From positions 9,705 through 73,704 of the forward strand of contig WTPW01000658.1 of assembly GCA_009809945.1 (NCBI GenBank): a stretch of DNA of 64,000 bases, in the 5' to 3' direction. The notes below the pieces were generated by a model, which was not told where the DNA came from, searched no databases, and saw only the letters and a list, made by a program, of their open reading frames with translations. A program made the position numbers and the translations under genes. This document shows, one piece after another, positions 34,680 through 47,931 of the stretch; positions within the stretch are counted from its first letter, which is position 1; each line of letters opens with the position of its first letter. This DNA is from Gigaspora margarita. Its lineage: Eukaryota > Glomeromycota > Glomeromycetes > Diversisporales > Gigasporaceae.

Positions 34680-35500
34680 TGATTTTGTTGTTGGAGCTAT
34701 TTACTTTAGTACTTTTTTTATCATTAGAGTTGTCTATTCTAGTGCTTGTTCTTTATCAATAGTATCGCTCATTCCAGTATTTTTTTTTATTTATAGCTTG
34801 TCATATAGGTTTTTAGTTTATAGTGGGCTTTGGATTTTTGGGTAAGTATGCAAATTTTTTTCCTTTATCTGTAAACTTTTTTTTTTTTTTAGGTATCAAA
34901 GTTACCGCTATGGTTAAAGGCGTTTATTCAAGCTACTAGATCGAGGGTGATCTGTAAACTTTTTTGTTATATTAATAATCTTTTTCTTTAATATAAATTT
35001 TATTTTTTTGTATTTTTTTTCATTGTGTACTAAAGTTTTATTTTAGGGGTTCAGAAGATTTGTTTCATGAAGTTTTTGTCACCGGAGCTGCCTATTTTAG
35101 TGCTTCACTATTAGAGTTGTCCTTTTTGATATTTGGGGGTGAGTCAGTAGAAAAGGGACAAATCATTTTTAGTAAATTTTTTTTAATTTTTAAATTAAAA
35201 TATTTTGACAACTATTTAATCAAATTTGCTAAAAAAATTTTTATTTTAATCTTGAAATTATATAGAATTAAAATAAAAAACAAATTATTAAATTTATTAA
35301 GATATTTGTTAAGATATTTAAGCTTTTAAGTCAAGAAAACTTTTACTTAGAAAAAATTTGTCCCTTTTCTACTGACCCACACCCATTTTTTGTGTTATTG
35401 AAATCATCTTATTTTCAGTGTTATTTTTTATCATCATTGTCTCCAATTGGTGTACTTCCTTTTATAGTACTTCTTTTGTCATTGATGTCATCTAATTTGG
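34680..35500. repeat. T-rich degenerate repeats split by a MITE
   Basis: 'agagttgtctattctagtgc' at 34728 has loose relatives at 35085-35120 and 35400-35490. No gene is accepted. An 89-codon frame from 35060 runs into the MITE and is chance. Confidence 0.5.
35136..35384. mobile_element. about 250 bp MITE, TIR around GTCAGTAGAAAAGGGACAAA
   Basis: Left GTGAGTCAGTAGAAAAGGGA and right, in reverse complement, GTGGGTCAGTAGAAAAGGGA form terminal repeats of about 28 bp. Confidence 0.8.
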
Positions 35501-35502
35501 TA

Positions 35503-38500
35503 TACCATAAATCACTGAAAATAAGTACTCTAAAAATAAGCACCCCCTATAATAATTGTTAATCTCTAAAAATAAGCACCCTCTAACTGAAATTAGCCGT
35601 AATCTACATAATTTAATATTATAAATCAAACATTAAAATTTCATGCAATCTACTTGGACTAATATTTAAAATAGTTCAATTATATTTGAAATTAATCTAC
35701 AAGCTCTGTATTACAAGATCAGATTAGATCTTTTGTTTATAAAGGACCCCAGATATCTCTCATATAGATCATAACTGATCTGTACAAATTTCAAAGTTTT
35801 TGCTACCTCTAAAATCAAGTAAATTTGCTAAAAATTTAATTATTATATTAAGTTTTTATAGTAATTTGCTAAAAACTAGATTATTACATTTAGATAATGC
35901 TCTTAGGTTCAGATATTTTAAAAAAAATTGTTCAGCATATAAAAATAGGGAATTGCTATTCACACTATAGATTTTTGCTATTCATAATATGGTATATAAA
36001 TATTTTAACTTTTGAAAAATTTATTAATATTATCTCTATAAGTTCTTGATCAAATTTTATAAATTTTTTTTATTTGAATTCTATAGATTTGTAGAATTAA
36101 AATAAAAAACTTTTCATCAAATTTGTTCAAGAACTCGTGGAGATATCTTTGATGAAATTCCCATAAACAAGTTCAATACAGCTTCTTTGTAATATTTTTT
36201 TTTGTTTTTTCAAAATAATTCACTATTCAGCGATAATTTACAAGAAATTTTACTATACTAACTAAAAAAAATTTTATAACAAGACTTGTAGTGCATATTA
36301 TAAACTAATAGAATCTCAAATTTTATAAAAAAGTATTAAAAACTCGTAAGAAGAGTGACAAAAATCAGGTGATTTTTTAGGGAGGGGTAAAAAAAGTTGA
36401 AATTATATATAAGAACCTGACTATATATATATTAAAGAAGAGGGAGGGGGTAGGCCTCTGATAAAAAATAATCAGGTGATTAATGACACGGCCCTAAGGA
36501 TATTAATATTTTTGTAAATTTGAACGCATGCTTTTTTGCAAGTTTTTTTACCAAACTTCAAATGCTTCCAGAAGCACTTTTTCAAAATAAAACCTCCAAA
36601 ACATGACTAAGTAAGTTAATAGAATAGGTATTTAAAAGTTTTTAGTTAACATTTCATCAAAAACAGATTAATATTGATGAAGTTATGATAATTTTTCAAT
36701 TTGCTTCCAGATTCAAAATTTTCTAAAATTTACAATTTTGATAAAAACAGAAAAATTACATCACAGGCTAGATTTTCACAAGTTCAAATAAAACAAATTA
36801 GGGAGCTTTTAGAAATTACATAATTTTTTGGTGGGTGGGTGGTTCCCGAAAATATCAGGTTACAATTATAATTCTAGTCAAATTTTTATAATTCTGACCA
36901 AAAGTATAAAATTATAAAATTATTAATAACTATTGTTCTACTGGGCCAATTTAGATGATTTACAGGGTTCCAAGATCATTCAATTTTTGTGTAATGTTAA
37001 TAGTGATTTTTTAGAACCACTAAGTAAATTTTTAATATTGAATAACTTTTGATCCACTGGCCCATTTTGGATAATTTAACTACCAAAATGTTTATCTCAG
37101 TAAGTGATTCTAACAACCCCAAAATTGCTAAAGTCTAATTACAGAATTCCAAGATCAATAAAGATTTGTATTGTTAGACAAACAATAAAATCTTTATTGA
37201 TCTTGGAATTCTGTAATTAGAATTTAGCGATTTTGGGCTTGTTAGAATTGTCTTACTAAGATGAACATTTTGGTAGTTAAATCATCCAAAATGGGCCTGT
37301 GAATCAAAAGTTAATCAATATTAAAGAAAATTACTTAGTAATTTTAGAAAATAACTATTAAAATTATACAAAAGTTAACTGATCTTGGGATTCTGTAATT
37401 AGATTTTAACGATTTTGGTCTTGTTATAATCGTCTTAGCAAGATGAATATTTTGGTAGTTAAATCATCTAGATTGGTTTAGTAGATCAATAGTTATTATA
37501 AATTTCATAAATTGAAACATATGAATACATTTTAAAAAAAATAATATTTGATTAGCTAATAGAATATTAGATGTAGATGGGTGGAGTAGTGATGCCACCG
37601 AAATTGATTTTTGAAAAAGGTTTATTTTGTCTTTTATCACATGCCAAAATTGTTTGCAAAAACGTATGTATCTGAATTTACAAAAATATTAATATCTTTG
37701 CGAGTTTTTAATTTTTTTTATAAAATTTGAGATTCTATTAGTCAATAATATGCTCCAAAAGTTTACTTAGTGCGCAGTAACTTGTTTCATTTGAACTTGT
37801 AAAATCTAGCATATGATGCAATTTTTCTGTTTTTATCAAAATTGTAAATTTTAAAAAATTTCGAATCTGGAAGCAAATTAAAAAATCATCATAACTTTGT
37901 CAATATTACTCTATTTTTGATAAAATTTTAACTAAAGACTTTAAATACCTATTCTTTTAACTTACTTAGTCACTTTTTGAAGGTTTTATTTTGAGACAAT
38001 GCTTCTGAAAGCATTTGAAGTTTAGTAGAAAACTTGCGAAAAATTATGCATCTGAATTTACAAAAACATTAATATCTTCATGAGTTTTTAATATTTTTTT
38101 ATAAAATTTAAAATTCTATTAGTCTATGAATGTGCTACAAGTTTTGTTATAAAATGTTTTTAGTTAGCATAGTAAAATTTTTTGTAAATCATTGCTAAAC
38201 AGTAGGTTATTTTGAAAAGTTAAAAATTATTATATAATTACTAACTAATTCACTTAATAATAATTATTTGTTTATCGACATTAATTATAATCAATGATCG
38301 TAATTCATATGCATGGTAAGTACCAAGTTGCTATTGACACTAAAGCCCAATTATATGCTACAACTACTTTTTAATTATAATTGATTATCATTTTGCTCCG
38401 TATAGGTATTAATAACTTGTTATATCTAGATTAATTATCATCAAAATATGGTATATATGATCAGAAATTTTCGGTGAAGATCATTCAAAATGTTTATTCA

Positions 38501-38557
38501 AAAATAAGTACACCCTACATATTGGAAGGGGGTGCTTATTTTCAACAATTTACAGTA
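35503..38557. mobile_element. 3.05 kb foldback element (35505-38555), large relative of the AAATAAG family
   Basis: Termini CCATAAATCACTGAAAATAA and, in reverse complement, CTGTAAATTGTTGAAAATAA are next to TA on both sides. Arms 35505-36810 and about 37760-38555 are inverted copies. 'tttgcttccagattc' at 36706 and 'gaatctggaagcaaa' at 37864 are one matched pair. The left arm is interrupted by a 150 bp MITE at about 36352-36498. The centre (36880-37560) holds a smaller palindrome around 37170. No transposase frame was found. A partial relative lies at 60626-61440. Confidence 0.7.
36352..36498 (+). mobile_element. about 150 bp MITE (copy 1 of 2)
   Basis: 'gacaaaaatcaggtgatttt' at the left and 'aatcaggtgattaatgacac' at the right define it. 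The reverse complement of the whole unit recurs at 59768-59918 inside the polymerase fossil. Confidence 0.7.
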
Positions 38558-38699
38558 ATCTCTTTCATATTGTTTTTTTTTTGTTTAGCCTGCAAATCTT
38601 TTTGTTGTTAGTATTGCTATTTCTTTCTTAGTACATATTAGGCTTTGAATTTTATTTTTTTTTTGTTTAGTTTTTTTTGGCTTATTAGTAATCTTTTCT

Positions 38700-39140
38700 T
38701 TGTATAAAATCTCTATAGCATTTATACAGTATCTCTATAGTATTTGTATAGTGTCTTTATAATATTTGTACAGTAGCTCTATAATATTTAGATAGTATCT
38801 CTATAGTATTTGTATGGTGTTTCTATGGTATTTGTATAATATCTCAATGGTATTTGTATAGTATCTCTATAGCATTTGTATAGTGTCTTTATAGCATTTG
38901 TATAGTATCTCTATGGCTTTTGTACAGTATTTCTAAGGTACCTATATAGTATCTCTATAGTGCCTATATAGTTTTCTATAGTATTTGTATATTTTTATAG
39001 CTTTTGTATAGAGTCTCTATAGCATTTGTATAGTGTCTTTATAGTATTTGTATAATATCTCTATAGTATTTGTATAGTATCTCTATAGTACTTGTATTGT
39101 ATCTCTATAGTATCTTTATAGCAATTGTATAGTATCGACA
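38700..39140 (+). repeat. minisatellite, 22-23 bp unit x about 19
   Basis: Unit 'agtatctctatagtatttgt' with small substitutions (atc/gtc, tata/taca) is repeated nearly without interruption. Noncoding. Confidence 0.9.
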
Positions 39141-39862
39141 AAGGGTATCTTGAAGCAAAAAATTGATAATGAATTCAAAAAGGCTTTTAATTTCTTTTCT
39201 AATCTCTTCTAGCATATTTCTAATTACAATCAAATTCATATTTAAAACAATTTCTGGCTCAAATTTATTTATAAATATTCTTTTTGGTATTAAAATAGAT
39301 AGGACCCCGAACATTTCTCATATAGGTCATAACTGGATTTTGGCCAATTTTGATCTAATTTGCTAAAAACAACAAAATCTATTTATTTTAATAACTTCTA
39401 ATTTAGTGATCAGAATTGAATAAACTTTTTTTTGTTAAATGCACTCACTAAAAGCTTCATTTTTAAAAAAAGTTCATTCAAATTGGACTACTAGATGCCA
39501 AGATAATTGCTAAAAACTGTTTTTTGCTTCTTAAATTTTAGATATTTTTGCTAAAAATTTCAAGTATGACCTTTATACTAGATGTTTGGAGTCCTAAATA
39601 GGTATTTGGAGTTCAAAAATGAATACATTTTCTATAGCCTTTTTGTTTTGATTTGATATATAAATAAGATATTAAAAAAATTATACTATCTTGCTTGCTC
39701 TTGCAATAGCCAAAATATACCAAAATCACGAAGTTTCTAAGTATGTTTTTGGAGCATTATTGCAAGTTTAAATGTATACCAATTTAATAATATCCTAGAA
39801 TTAATTCTAAAGTTAATTTATTACTAGCTAGTATTATTAAAATTTTAGTACTTATCCATAGA
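39141..39862. mobile_element. 295 bp MITE (39301-39595) in otherwise unassigned sequence
   Basis: Left AGGACCCCGAACATTTCTCA and right, in reverse complement, AGGACTCCAAACATCTAGTA are terminal repeats, flanked by AAATAGAT and AAATAGGT (7 of 8). Similar left ends are at 35737 and 60627. 39141-39300 and 39596-39862 hold nothing that I can support. Confidence 0.55.
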
Positions 39863-39977
39863 TAGGGTTGTTAATAGAGTACTCCAGGTATTAATAAAAC
39901 ATATAACCCACTTCTTGAATGCACCAGAGTGGGTTATATATTTTATTATTGACTAGAGTGCTCTATTAACAACCCTA
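39863..39977. mobile_element. 115 bp palindromic MITE, TIR TAGGGTTGTTAATAGAGTAC
   Basis: Left TAGGGTTGTTAATAGAGTAC and right, in reverse complement, TAGGGTTGTTAATAGAGCAC are near-perfect. The flanking 8 bp agree at only five positions, so the class is uncertain. It abuts the next element. Confidence 0.7.
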
Positions 39978-39979
39978 CC

Positions 39980-40318
39980 TATAGGGTTAGGAATGGCAAA
40001 GTTCTTAAGTCTGGAATTTTAGGACCTGGTTTTGGAACCTGGTTTTTAAAGACTAGATTCCAATTTTAGGATCTAGGTCCATAGGTTTACAATAGGTTCT
40101 AATATAGAACTTAAAAATATTAGTAATAAAACAGTAAAAAAAGAATTTTAATTGGTTAGAAAGTATTAGATCTAAGTTCAAGGACTTAATCCTATTGGTC
40201 AGATATAAGTTCTAGGACTTATTATATGAGGACCTGGTCCTTAGGTCCGTGTAATAGGACTTACAAGTTCTAGGTTCAAGACTGGACCTGAACTGACTTT
40301 ACCATCCCTACATAGGGT
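39980..40318. mobile_element. hAT-like MITE (323 bp, 39988-40310), 8 bp TSD
   Basis: TIR TAGGAATGGCAAAGT and, in reverse complement, TAGGGATGGTAAAGT are flanked by TATAGGGT and CATAGGGT (7 of 8). 'aggacctggt' and 'taggtcc' words fill the interior, as in the remnant at 5640-5841. Confidence 0.75.
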
Positions 40319-40730
40319 AGGTACCAAAATTTCTTGTATTCAAAAGAGTTCTAAATCTGTTTTCAATCTCATCTGAGTATGTTTTTTTTGCTATTATGAG
40401 AAAATATTCTAAAGCTAAATTATTATAATAAATTAGAGCAAAAATATACTCAAAGTCTGATTTACAAAACAATAAATATAGGTAGGTACCAAAATTTTTT
40501 GTATTCAAAAAATGTTCTAAACCTGTTATTAATCTTATCTAAGTATATGCTTTGTTTGCTATTATAAAAAGACATTCTAAAGCTGAATTATTATAATATA
40601 CTAAAACAAAAAAAATACTCAAAGCCTGATTTACAAAACAATACATATAAATGAGTACTAAAGTTTTAAGCAAAAAGATGCTTTAAAGTTAAATTATTAT
40701 AATAAACTTTGGACAAAAAATAATATTATA
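40316..40730. repeat. tandem repeat, 165 bp unit x 2.5
   Basis: 'ggtaggtaccaaaatttc' at 40316 recurs at 40481, each followed by 'gctaaattattataataaa' like sequence and 'tgatttacaaaacaata'. A third partial unit starts near 40650. A minus-strand frame (40308-40508) spans one unit. Whether the unit is an old duplicated exon cannot be decided. Confidence 0.7.
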
Positions 40731-41488
40731 TATTGTTTTTTGAGCTTGTAAGAACAACTACTAAAACTTAGGGCAAAATTTTAAATATGAATATCAAAAT
40801 TTTCATTTAAATAAAAATATTTTATAAATATTATATAATATTTAAAAGTAGGAGCAATTTATATCCTGCGGGGGTTGGTATTCTTATTTTTCACACCTCC
40901 AATCGTACCAATCAGATGATTAAATTTTGTGTAATGATCAAATGTAAATAAAGACAAAAAATGTAAACAAAAATTAAAAAATCTAAATATCTTAAGAAAA
41001 ATTAAAGATATTATAAAAATTTTTTTGCACCTATGTGTAAAATTTGATGCTGAACAAGTTTACTTAGAGGACTTAAGAAGATTATCTTATTAAGTTTTTA
41101 AGATATTATCAAAAAACTAAAGAAAAAAATAAAAAAATAAAAATATCCTAAAATTCTATTAAGATAATCTTTGTTTGGCATCTAAGTAAACTTGTTCAGC
41201 ATCAAATTTTGCATATAGGCACACTATCTAAAAGTAATTTTTATTAATATTATATAAGTTATTGTTAAAATAAAAAATAACTCCAAAATTATAACTTAAC
41301 AATTAACTATTCAAAATCGTGATGTGAGATGCAATGTAGATGCTGGATGCGAGACATACATTTTTTTTTAAAAGTATTATAATGAAACAAAAAATATTTT
41401 ATAAAATACTTAATTACTGATCCAGATATGATTAGCACTATTTTTATATTAGAATTTAAAAAAAATTACTATATTTTTTATTATATGC
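40731..41488. repeat. foldback segment (41030-41225) in A/T-rich sequence
   Basis: 'gatgctgaacaagtttactt' at 41048 is answered by 'aagtaaacttgttcagcatc' at 41189, with a 50 bp A-rich loop. The remainder is unassigned. Confidence 0.6.
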
Positions 41489-42089
41489 TAAGGGAAGTGC
41501 AGTAAATCACGTAATTTTTTAGGAGGAAGGGGGTTCCCAATTATCATGTCCTATATATATATATAGTAAAATAGCCAATAATATTGAAGTATTTATTATA
41601 ATAAATATTCGCAGAAAGTTGCTACATAGTAAAGTCTAAATTTTACTATGTCAATCAATAATTATCGATTAAGTAAACTTGTTTGAAAAATCAAAATACA
41701 TATACTCTAAAATTTTTATTAAAATTAAAGAATTTTTTATTATTTAACTTTTAATTTTTACATTCGTTGAATATATTTTTTTAAAAAATTTTAAAATTTT
41801 TGTCAAACATAAAAATCAAAAAGTCAAATAATAAAATGTTCTCCAATACTAATAAAAATTTTAAAGTAAGTGTATTTTGATCTTCTAAACAAGTTTACTT
41901 AAGCAACTTTAATCGATTCACATAGTAAAATTTTGACTTTACTATGTAGCAACTGTTATTATACATGGGTCAAAACCATTTTTGAATTTTTTTAATATTA
42001 AAAAGACGAAATTTGATTGGTCAATAGTCTATCACAGGGGAGTCGGACCTATTTAAACCCTAATTACGTGATTTACTGCACTTCCCTAA
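41489..42089. mobile_element. PIF/Harbinger-type MITE (595 bp, 41492-42086), 25 bp perfect TIRs, TAA duplication
   Basis: GGGAAGTGCAGTAAATCACG (then TAATT) begins at 41492 and its exact complement ends at 42086. TAA flanks both ends (41489-41491, 42087-42089). A 3 bp TWA duplication is the PIF/Harbinger signature. The interior folds back, with 'tttactatgt' arms at 41642 and 41940. An older copy sits at 4738-5258. Noncoding. Confidence 0.9.
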
Positions 42090-42328
42090 AATCTTACAAC
42101 CATAACTATGTTAAATGAGTTTTTTATTTTTATTTTTTTATTTTTTATTTTTTTTTTTAATCTTAGGCAGTCTTGCCGACACTTTATTAGAATTTAAAAA
42201 ATTATATATACATATAATACTATTTTCTACTACTAAGTCCGACATCACTCCATTTTCTCAATGAAAAATCAAGTGTGACCTGCTGCACTAGTCTCACGTG
42301 GGTTTGACTAGGGGCTATGTCAGATAGC

Positions 42329-45300
42329 CTATTTTTTTAACCAGAAGGGTCTCACCCTTTCAGTAATAAATTTTTCTAAACATTCTAATCGTAGTTGGTC
42401 CATCTCCCACCTCTTTTCCTCTTGGCTAGACATATTACTAGAGGGTGCTCCTTTATCTTCTAGCCTCTCAAGCTCTAGGGCCTCCTTTCTTTCTTTAAGT
42501 GTTCTTTTGCTTTTAACTTCTGTAGACCTTGACTTGGATTCCCGTTTAGCTTTTCTTCCTATACCTATGCTTCTTTCCCAAGCAATCACCGTCTCACATC
42601 TAGGCTTCCATATGTTTTCATAGAATAGATTCCAAGATAAGTCTAACCACAGGGTAAGTACTTGCTGCACAGTATTGTTTTTTTCACAAGCTTCGTAGAG
42701 AGTATTTTTTGGTCTTCTTTCTTGTCAGATTTCTGATGATTTCTTCTCGAATTGCTTCTTTTTGATCTTGTGTTTTACCGTATAGCCAGCTAGCCAGTTT
42801 TCTAGCGAAATCTTCCTTTGCAAGTTCTGTTCTAAAGAATTCTAGAGTATTTGGGAAACTTGTGTCTCAATTTCTTGCCACTTGGCTTCGTAGCCTCTGC
42901 AGTTGGTGAGATGAGCTTGTGGTTCTACTTTTTGGCTATCACAGGTTATGCACCAAGCTCTCTCGTATAGTTCTGGTTTTCTCTTGTTCAAAACGGCCAG
43001 AACGGGAAGTTTGTTGTAAATGCATTTTATTATCGTACTTATCTTCTTACTTTTTGCAAGTGTTGTGCACCTTACCCCTGATAATGACTTGAGTCGATTC
43101 CACAAATTTGGCCAAAGGAAATTAGTGCTTGTTAGGTCATTTTCTAGATCTTGAATCTGGCTGGAAAAGAGCCACTCTATTCCCGTTGTGAATTCTTTGA
43201 TCGTTTGGAGCATTTTTCTTATAGGGCTGTCCAATAGGTAGTTTTTCCATAATATCGATACTCTGAGGCTCGGGATCTCTTGAAAGTCGACTATAGGTAT
43301 ATTGTTATCCTGGGCACCCTTCTTTGCAATACTGTCTGCCAAGTTGTTCCATTTATTTCCACTATGACCTTCTATCTTATTTAACTCTATCTCTAAATCT
43401 TTAATACTTATTAATTTTACGATTCTAGATATAATTGAACTATTTTTTTGTTTGGTCCACCACTTGTTCGTTTGTCTATTCCATCCTTCTTGAATTCCTG
43501 CTATTGCTGATTTACTATCCGTAAAAATTTTAATTGTCGATTTTTCTGGGACTGTATAGAGAGCCATCAGGATTGCTAGCAGTTCCGGCCTGGTTGTCGA
43601 TGGCCAGTTTCTGACTCTACATACACCTTGTTCGATGGCTAGATTCTCGTCTTCATCGACTTGGACCCATGCTGCGCCCATCGCTGGATTTTCTATTCTA
43701 TTTCGAGCTGCCTCGAAAAGAGAACCGTCTGTATAGAAACAGATAGTTTTTTATTTCTGTTTATATTGCGGCCTAATTCCTCTATTAGTTGGAGACTTAG
43801 TTTGTTATTGAACTGTTGTTTTTGAATCAAATCAATTTTGAGGCATTCTATATCTTTTAGACCAAGGAATGGGCTTTCGGGATTGCTCTGTTGTTCGTTT
43901 GTCCTACCCTGCCACAGATTCGTTTTGATCTTGGTCGTTTTCGATGCTGAGTCTACTGCCGCCTTGGGAAGGACACCCAGTATTTTCCCTTTGTTTATCC
44001 TTAAAGTGCATGAATCTTGAGTTGGGTCTGTTGATAGGGAGCAATTCCTGCACTTTTCAAGTTTGCTTTGGCTCGGAACCAAGTGATCGAGCTCCTTCCA
44101 ATGCTCAATAAGTACCAAGTTAGAATTCTTTTTAATAGTATGACCTATAATGGGTTCGCTATCTATTTCCTTTGCTATTACCCAGTCTTTAATTCTTCTA
44201 TCAACTACGAGATGCTGCAGGTTGGGGATGGCCAGCCCCCTCAGGTTTGTGCTAGTGTAGAAATCATCTTTTATTTTTCTTGTAGCTGAATCTTGAAGTA
44301 CTATTGACTCTAGGTATTTGAACCAGATTGGTTTCCTTCCTTTTCTTGTTGCACCTTTGATAAGTTTGAGTTGGCTCCAAGTTGCTAGGGTTTTATCATC
44401 TTGAAGGATAAGCTGATTAGCGTAGAATATGTTGAATTTTTCTAAGGTCTTTGCTGCCTTGAAATTAAGTTTGGGGCTTAGTAACTCTAGAATTGTTGGG
44501 CCTTCTCCTTTTATTTTCCATTCAACGCTATTTGGTTTGAAGCTTATTTGGCGCTCTCGTGCTTCACCTATTGTCTGGCAGGTTAAGTTGTGTTTCCAGA
44601 GGCCTTGTAGTAATTTGCTGTATTTTGGGTCCCATATGATATCTACGATTCTTCCTATTGAAAGGCCTTGTAGGATGTGTATTTCTGACGTCTTTGCTTC
44701 TGGTCCTGCAGAGTTTAATCTTGCGTGTAGGCTCGAGATACGTTTGATTATAATTTCATTTGCAAGGTTTTTGAAGTTGCAGATATTGAGATGATACAGA
44801 ATGCTGTTAGCTGTTGTAGATGCTAGTTCTGCTTTGGTTTTGGCTAATTTTAATATTGGTCGTTGTAATTCTTCTAGCCTCCTTTTTGCTAGTCCTGCTA
44901 TTTGTAGCATATATACTAATTTGAAAACTATGCAAGCATTGTTAATGTATATGATTTGGCTCATTGTTAGTTTTTTGAACCTCAGAGAAGTAGCTGTTGA
45001 GGAGATTATTGTTTTGGCTTTGGCGAGAGCATGCTTCTTTTTAAGATTACTATTGAGCCAAACCCCTAGAAAGCATGTTATTGTTGAAGGCTTTTCTTCT
45101 TGGACCATGGAGCCACTTACTTCTATTTGTCTCAATTTTGTCTTTGTTGACCCATTAATTACAAGGAGCTTTGATTTTTTACCGTTTACTTGAATATTAT
45201 TAATTTTGTAGAAAGTGTCTGCAATATCAATAATTTTTTCTAACTGCTCTTGGCTATCCGCAAGCCATGTTGTGTCGTCTGTGAATGTTAGAACTGCTTG

Positions 45301-47903
45301 TCTCCAATTTTTTTCCCTGTAGCTTCCTTTGACGATATCTGTAGGAATTTTGACACTTAATGTATAGCCAAGTTGTGTGTGGTTTTGAATATAGTCTAGC
45401 AGGGGGTCATAGAAGATTCTCCAGAGTAGGGTAGATATTGTTTCACCCTGATCGATTCCTTTTTTGACTTCAAAGGTTTCTGTTTCTCCTACTTCTGTTA
45501 TAACCTTTGCTTGTCTTTTGTCGAAGAGTTGGAGCAGAAAGTTAGTAATTTCTCTTGGAACTTTTATACGGTTGAGGGCTAGTTCAAGCATTTGTAAGGA
45601 GACCAAATCAAATGCTTTTTTCATGTCTTGGAACAAGACCCAGAGCTCCTTATTATTTTCTTTCGCATCCTCGATTAGATCATTTATTATATGTATTGGG
45701 TCTTCTGTTGAACTTCCTGGCAGTCCCGCAAAATTGGGCCCTTTTAGAATATCATTTTCTACCATAATTTTGGCTAACCTTTTTGTAATGACTTTAGTAA
45801 CTAGCTTCCTAAATGTCTCGAGCAGGGCTATTGGGCGAACATTGCTTAGGTTGAATTCCCAGCTATCTGTTTTCGGTATAGGGTAAATGGTTGCCAATTT
45901 CCATTTTCTTGGGACTTGGCCACGCGTAAGGCACATGTTTGCAAATTTTTTAAATATTTGTTGCGGGAAAGGGCCTGCCACTTTGATGAGTGTGTAGGAT
46001 ATTCCAGATGCCCCTGGGGCTGACTTGTTACTTGAAGTTGACACTGCCTGTGCCCATTCTTCTTCTGTTATATTTTCGTTGACCGAGTAGTAGATACCTT
46101 CCTGGATATACTCTTTTGGCTTGTAAATGCTTTTCTATTCGCTTGGCATTTCTTCAAGATTTAGACTTTTCTCCTTAAACTGTGAGCTAAAATGCTCTTT
46201 AGTATGCGCTAGGATTTCATCTCTGTCTAGTAGCAAGGATCTCTGAAGACCATTTTCCTTTACAAGTCTGTCAATTTTAATTTTATTGAATGGCTTGTCC
46301 AAAAGACTTGCTAATATTTTGCCTTGTTTCCCATCTATCATTTCGCATCTATCATTAATTCTTTCTTGTATTTCTTTTAACTTGGCATAGTTTCTGTCTG
46401 CTTTGTCTTTTTGGCTTAGTATCATCCACCATCCTTTTAGATCTTGAATAAGCTCGCTTGACCATTGTTCTCCTACACTCGCAATTTCAACATTCAGTCT
46501 TTTTTTGATCTCTCTTATGCTCAAGGTCATTTCCTTTTTAAGGGTTTCGTCAATTTTTTGGTTTTGATTCTTTTTTCCTTTTCTTATCCATTTACTGAGT
46601 TGAACTATAGCTTTGTATGTTTTGGACTTTTTTTCTTTNTTCTGNCTTTTTCTATTATTTATTGAGAATTGTAGTCTCTTTTTGGGTAGGCAAATATTTG
46701 CTGCCTCCGTTATACTATTGACTATTATGTCCCAGATCTGGTCTACCATATGTGCTTCTGGTTGTTCCTTATGCTGTGGTTTTTGAAGAAGATTTAGGAT
46801 TCGGCTGCTTGTTTTTAGCTTCTGCTCTAGGTAGTTCCTATAGTTGTTCCAATCTTCTGAACTCGCTTCATCATATAGATAGACTGTTCTTTTAATACCG
46901 TTTGCTGTTGTTTTGGCCATATTGTTGTTGAATGTTAAGTGGTCCAGGTTTATTAGGGCAGAAATAATTGCGTGATCACTATTTGTAATTATTTCTGAGA
47001 CTGAATTTTTGCCTTCCGAATTCCTTTAAGTAAGTCTTCTGTTATCCAGATTTGGTCAATTCTTGATGAGCTAGTTCCGTTCGACCATGTGAACTGAATG
47101 TGATTTGGATGCAAGAACCTGTATGTATCTACAAAATCTTGCCTTAATAGCCAGTTGTGCAGTGGGATCCTTTTTTCATTTGTTTGGTTGTTGCTTGTAG
47201 ATCTGTCTAGATCCTAATCGACTACTGCATTTAGATCCCCCATGATGATTATTTGTGCATTAGATGATCTCTGTATGTATTTTTCAGTGATCTTCCGCAT
47301 AATTAGTCTACTTTGATTTTTGTCGTTAGGGGGAATATAGACTACTATTATAATAATTTCTAACTGTTTAAGTAGGAGGCTTATTGATAACAGGTATTCA
47401 CTTGTTCTGTCTATTTTTCCTATATGGCTTTCCCATTTGTTGTCTATTATTAAGCCTACGCCTGAGCCTTTCCTTTTCATAGAGTTTGCATCTGCCCATA
47501 TACAGGTGAAATTATTTAACTTCTTTGATAGAAAAAAACCTTTTTTGTGTGAAATGTTAGTTTCGACTAGACACATTACGTTGACTTGTTTCTCTATTAA
47601 CCAGTTAGCTAAAAGGTCAAGCTTTTGCGGATTTGCTTTGATACCATTAATATTGTGGCAGCTGATTTTTAAATTTATGTTTTCCTTGTTTCTGATTGCA
47701 TTAACTATCACTGATTTGTTGTTGTTATCTGTATTAAGAGCAATATTATTATTACTATTTTTCCTCGCATTAGGGGCTGCACTATTATCACAACAATTGA
47801 GTAACTGTCTACTTGTTAGGAAAGAAGAAGTGCTAGAATTTTCACTAGTTTGTTGTACGGTCCAGCTTTGTTTGTGTTGTGAACTCCTTTCCCTTATGAT
47901 CAT
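42329..47903 (-). pseudogene. LINE ORF2: endonuclease, reverse transcriptase, RNase H, zinc motif (interrupted)
   Basis: The endonuclease (47903-46950) shows ISCHNINGIK, the catalytic-type E in CLVETNIS, IMGDLNAVVD, SSSRIDQIW and NSDHAI. The reverse transcriptase (about 46100-44800) shows RPIALLETFRK, FQDMKKAFD, GIDQGETISTLL, FTDDTTWLAD (catalytic DD) and FLGVWLNS. RNase H (43770-43200) keeps D-E-D-D in FYTDGSL, TRPELLAIL, IFTDSKSA and NNLADSIAKKG. A C-x2-C-x9-H-x3-C motif follows (CITC...HLTNC). A C-terminal region has FYENIWKPRC. Damage: in-frame TAG at 47214 and 46135, and one-base shifts near 47006-47010, 43747-43752, 42842 and 42709-42714. Three of those four shifts are in A/T runs. N bases lie at 46639 and 46645. 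It nicks target DNA and copies LINE RNA. Start chosen: first ATG 28 bp after ORF1. Confidence 0.9.
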
Positions 47904-47931
47904 TGATTGGACTGGTGCGCCCGTTAGGAGC

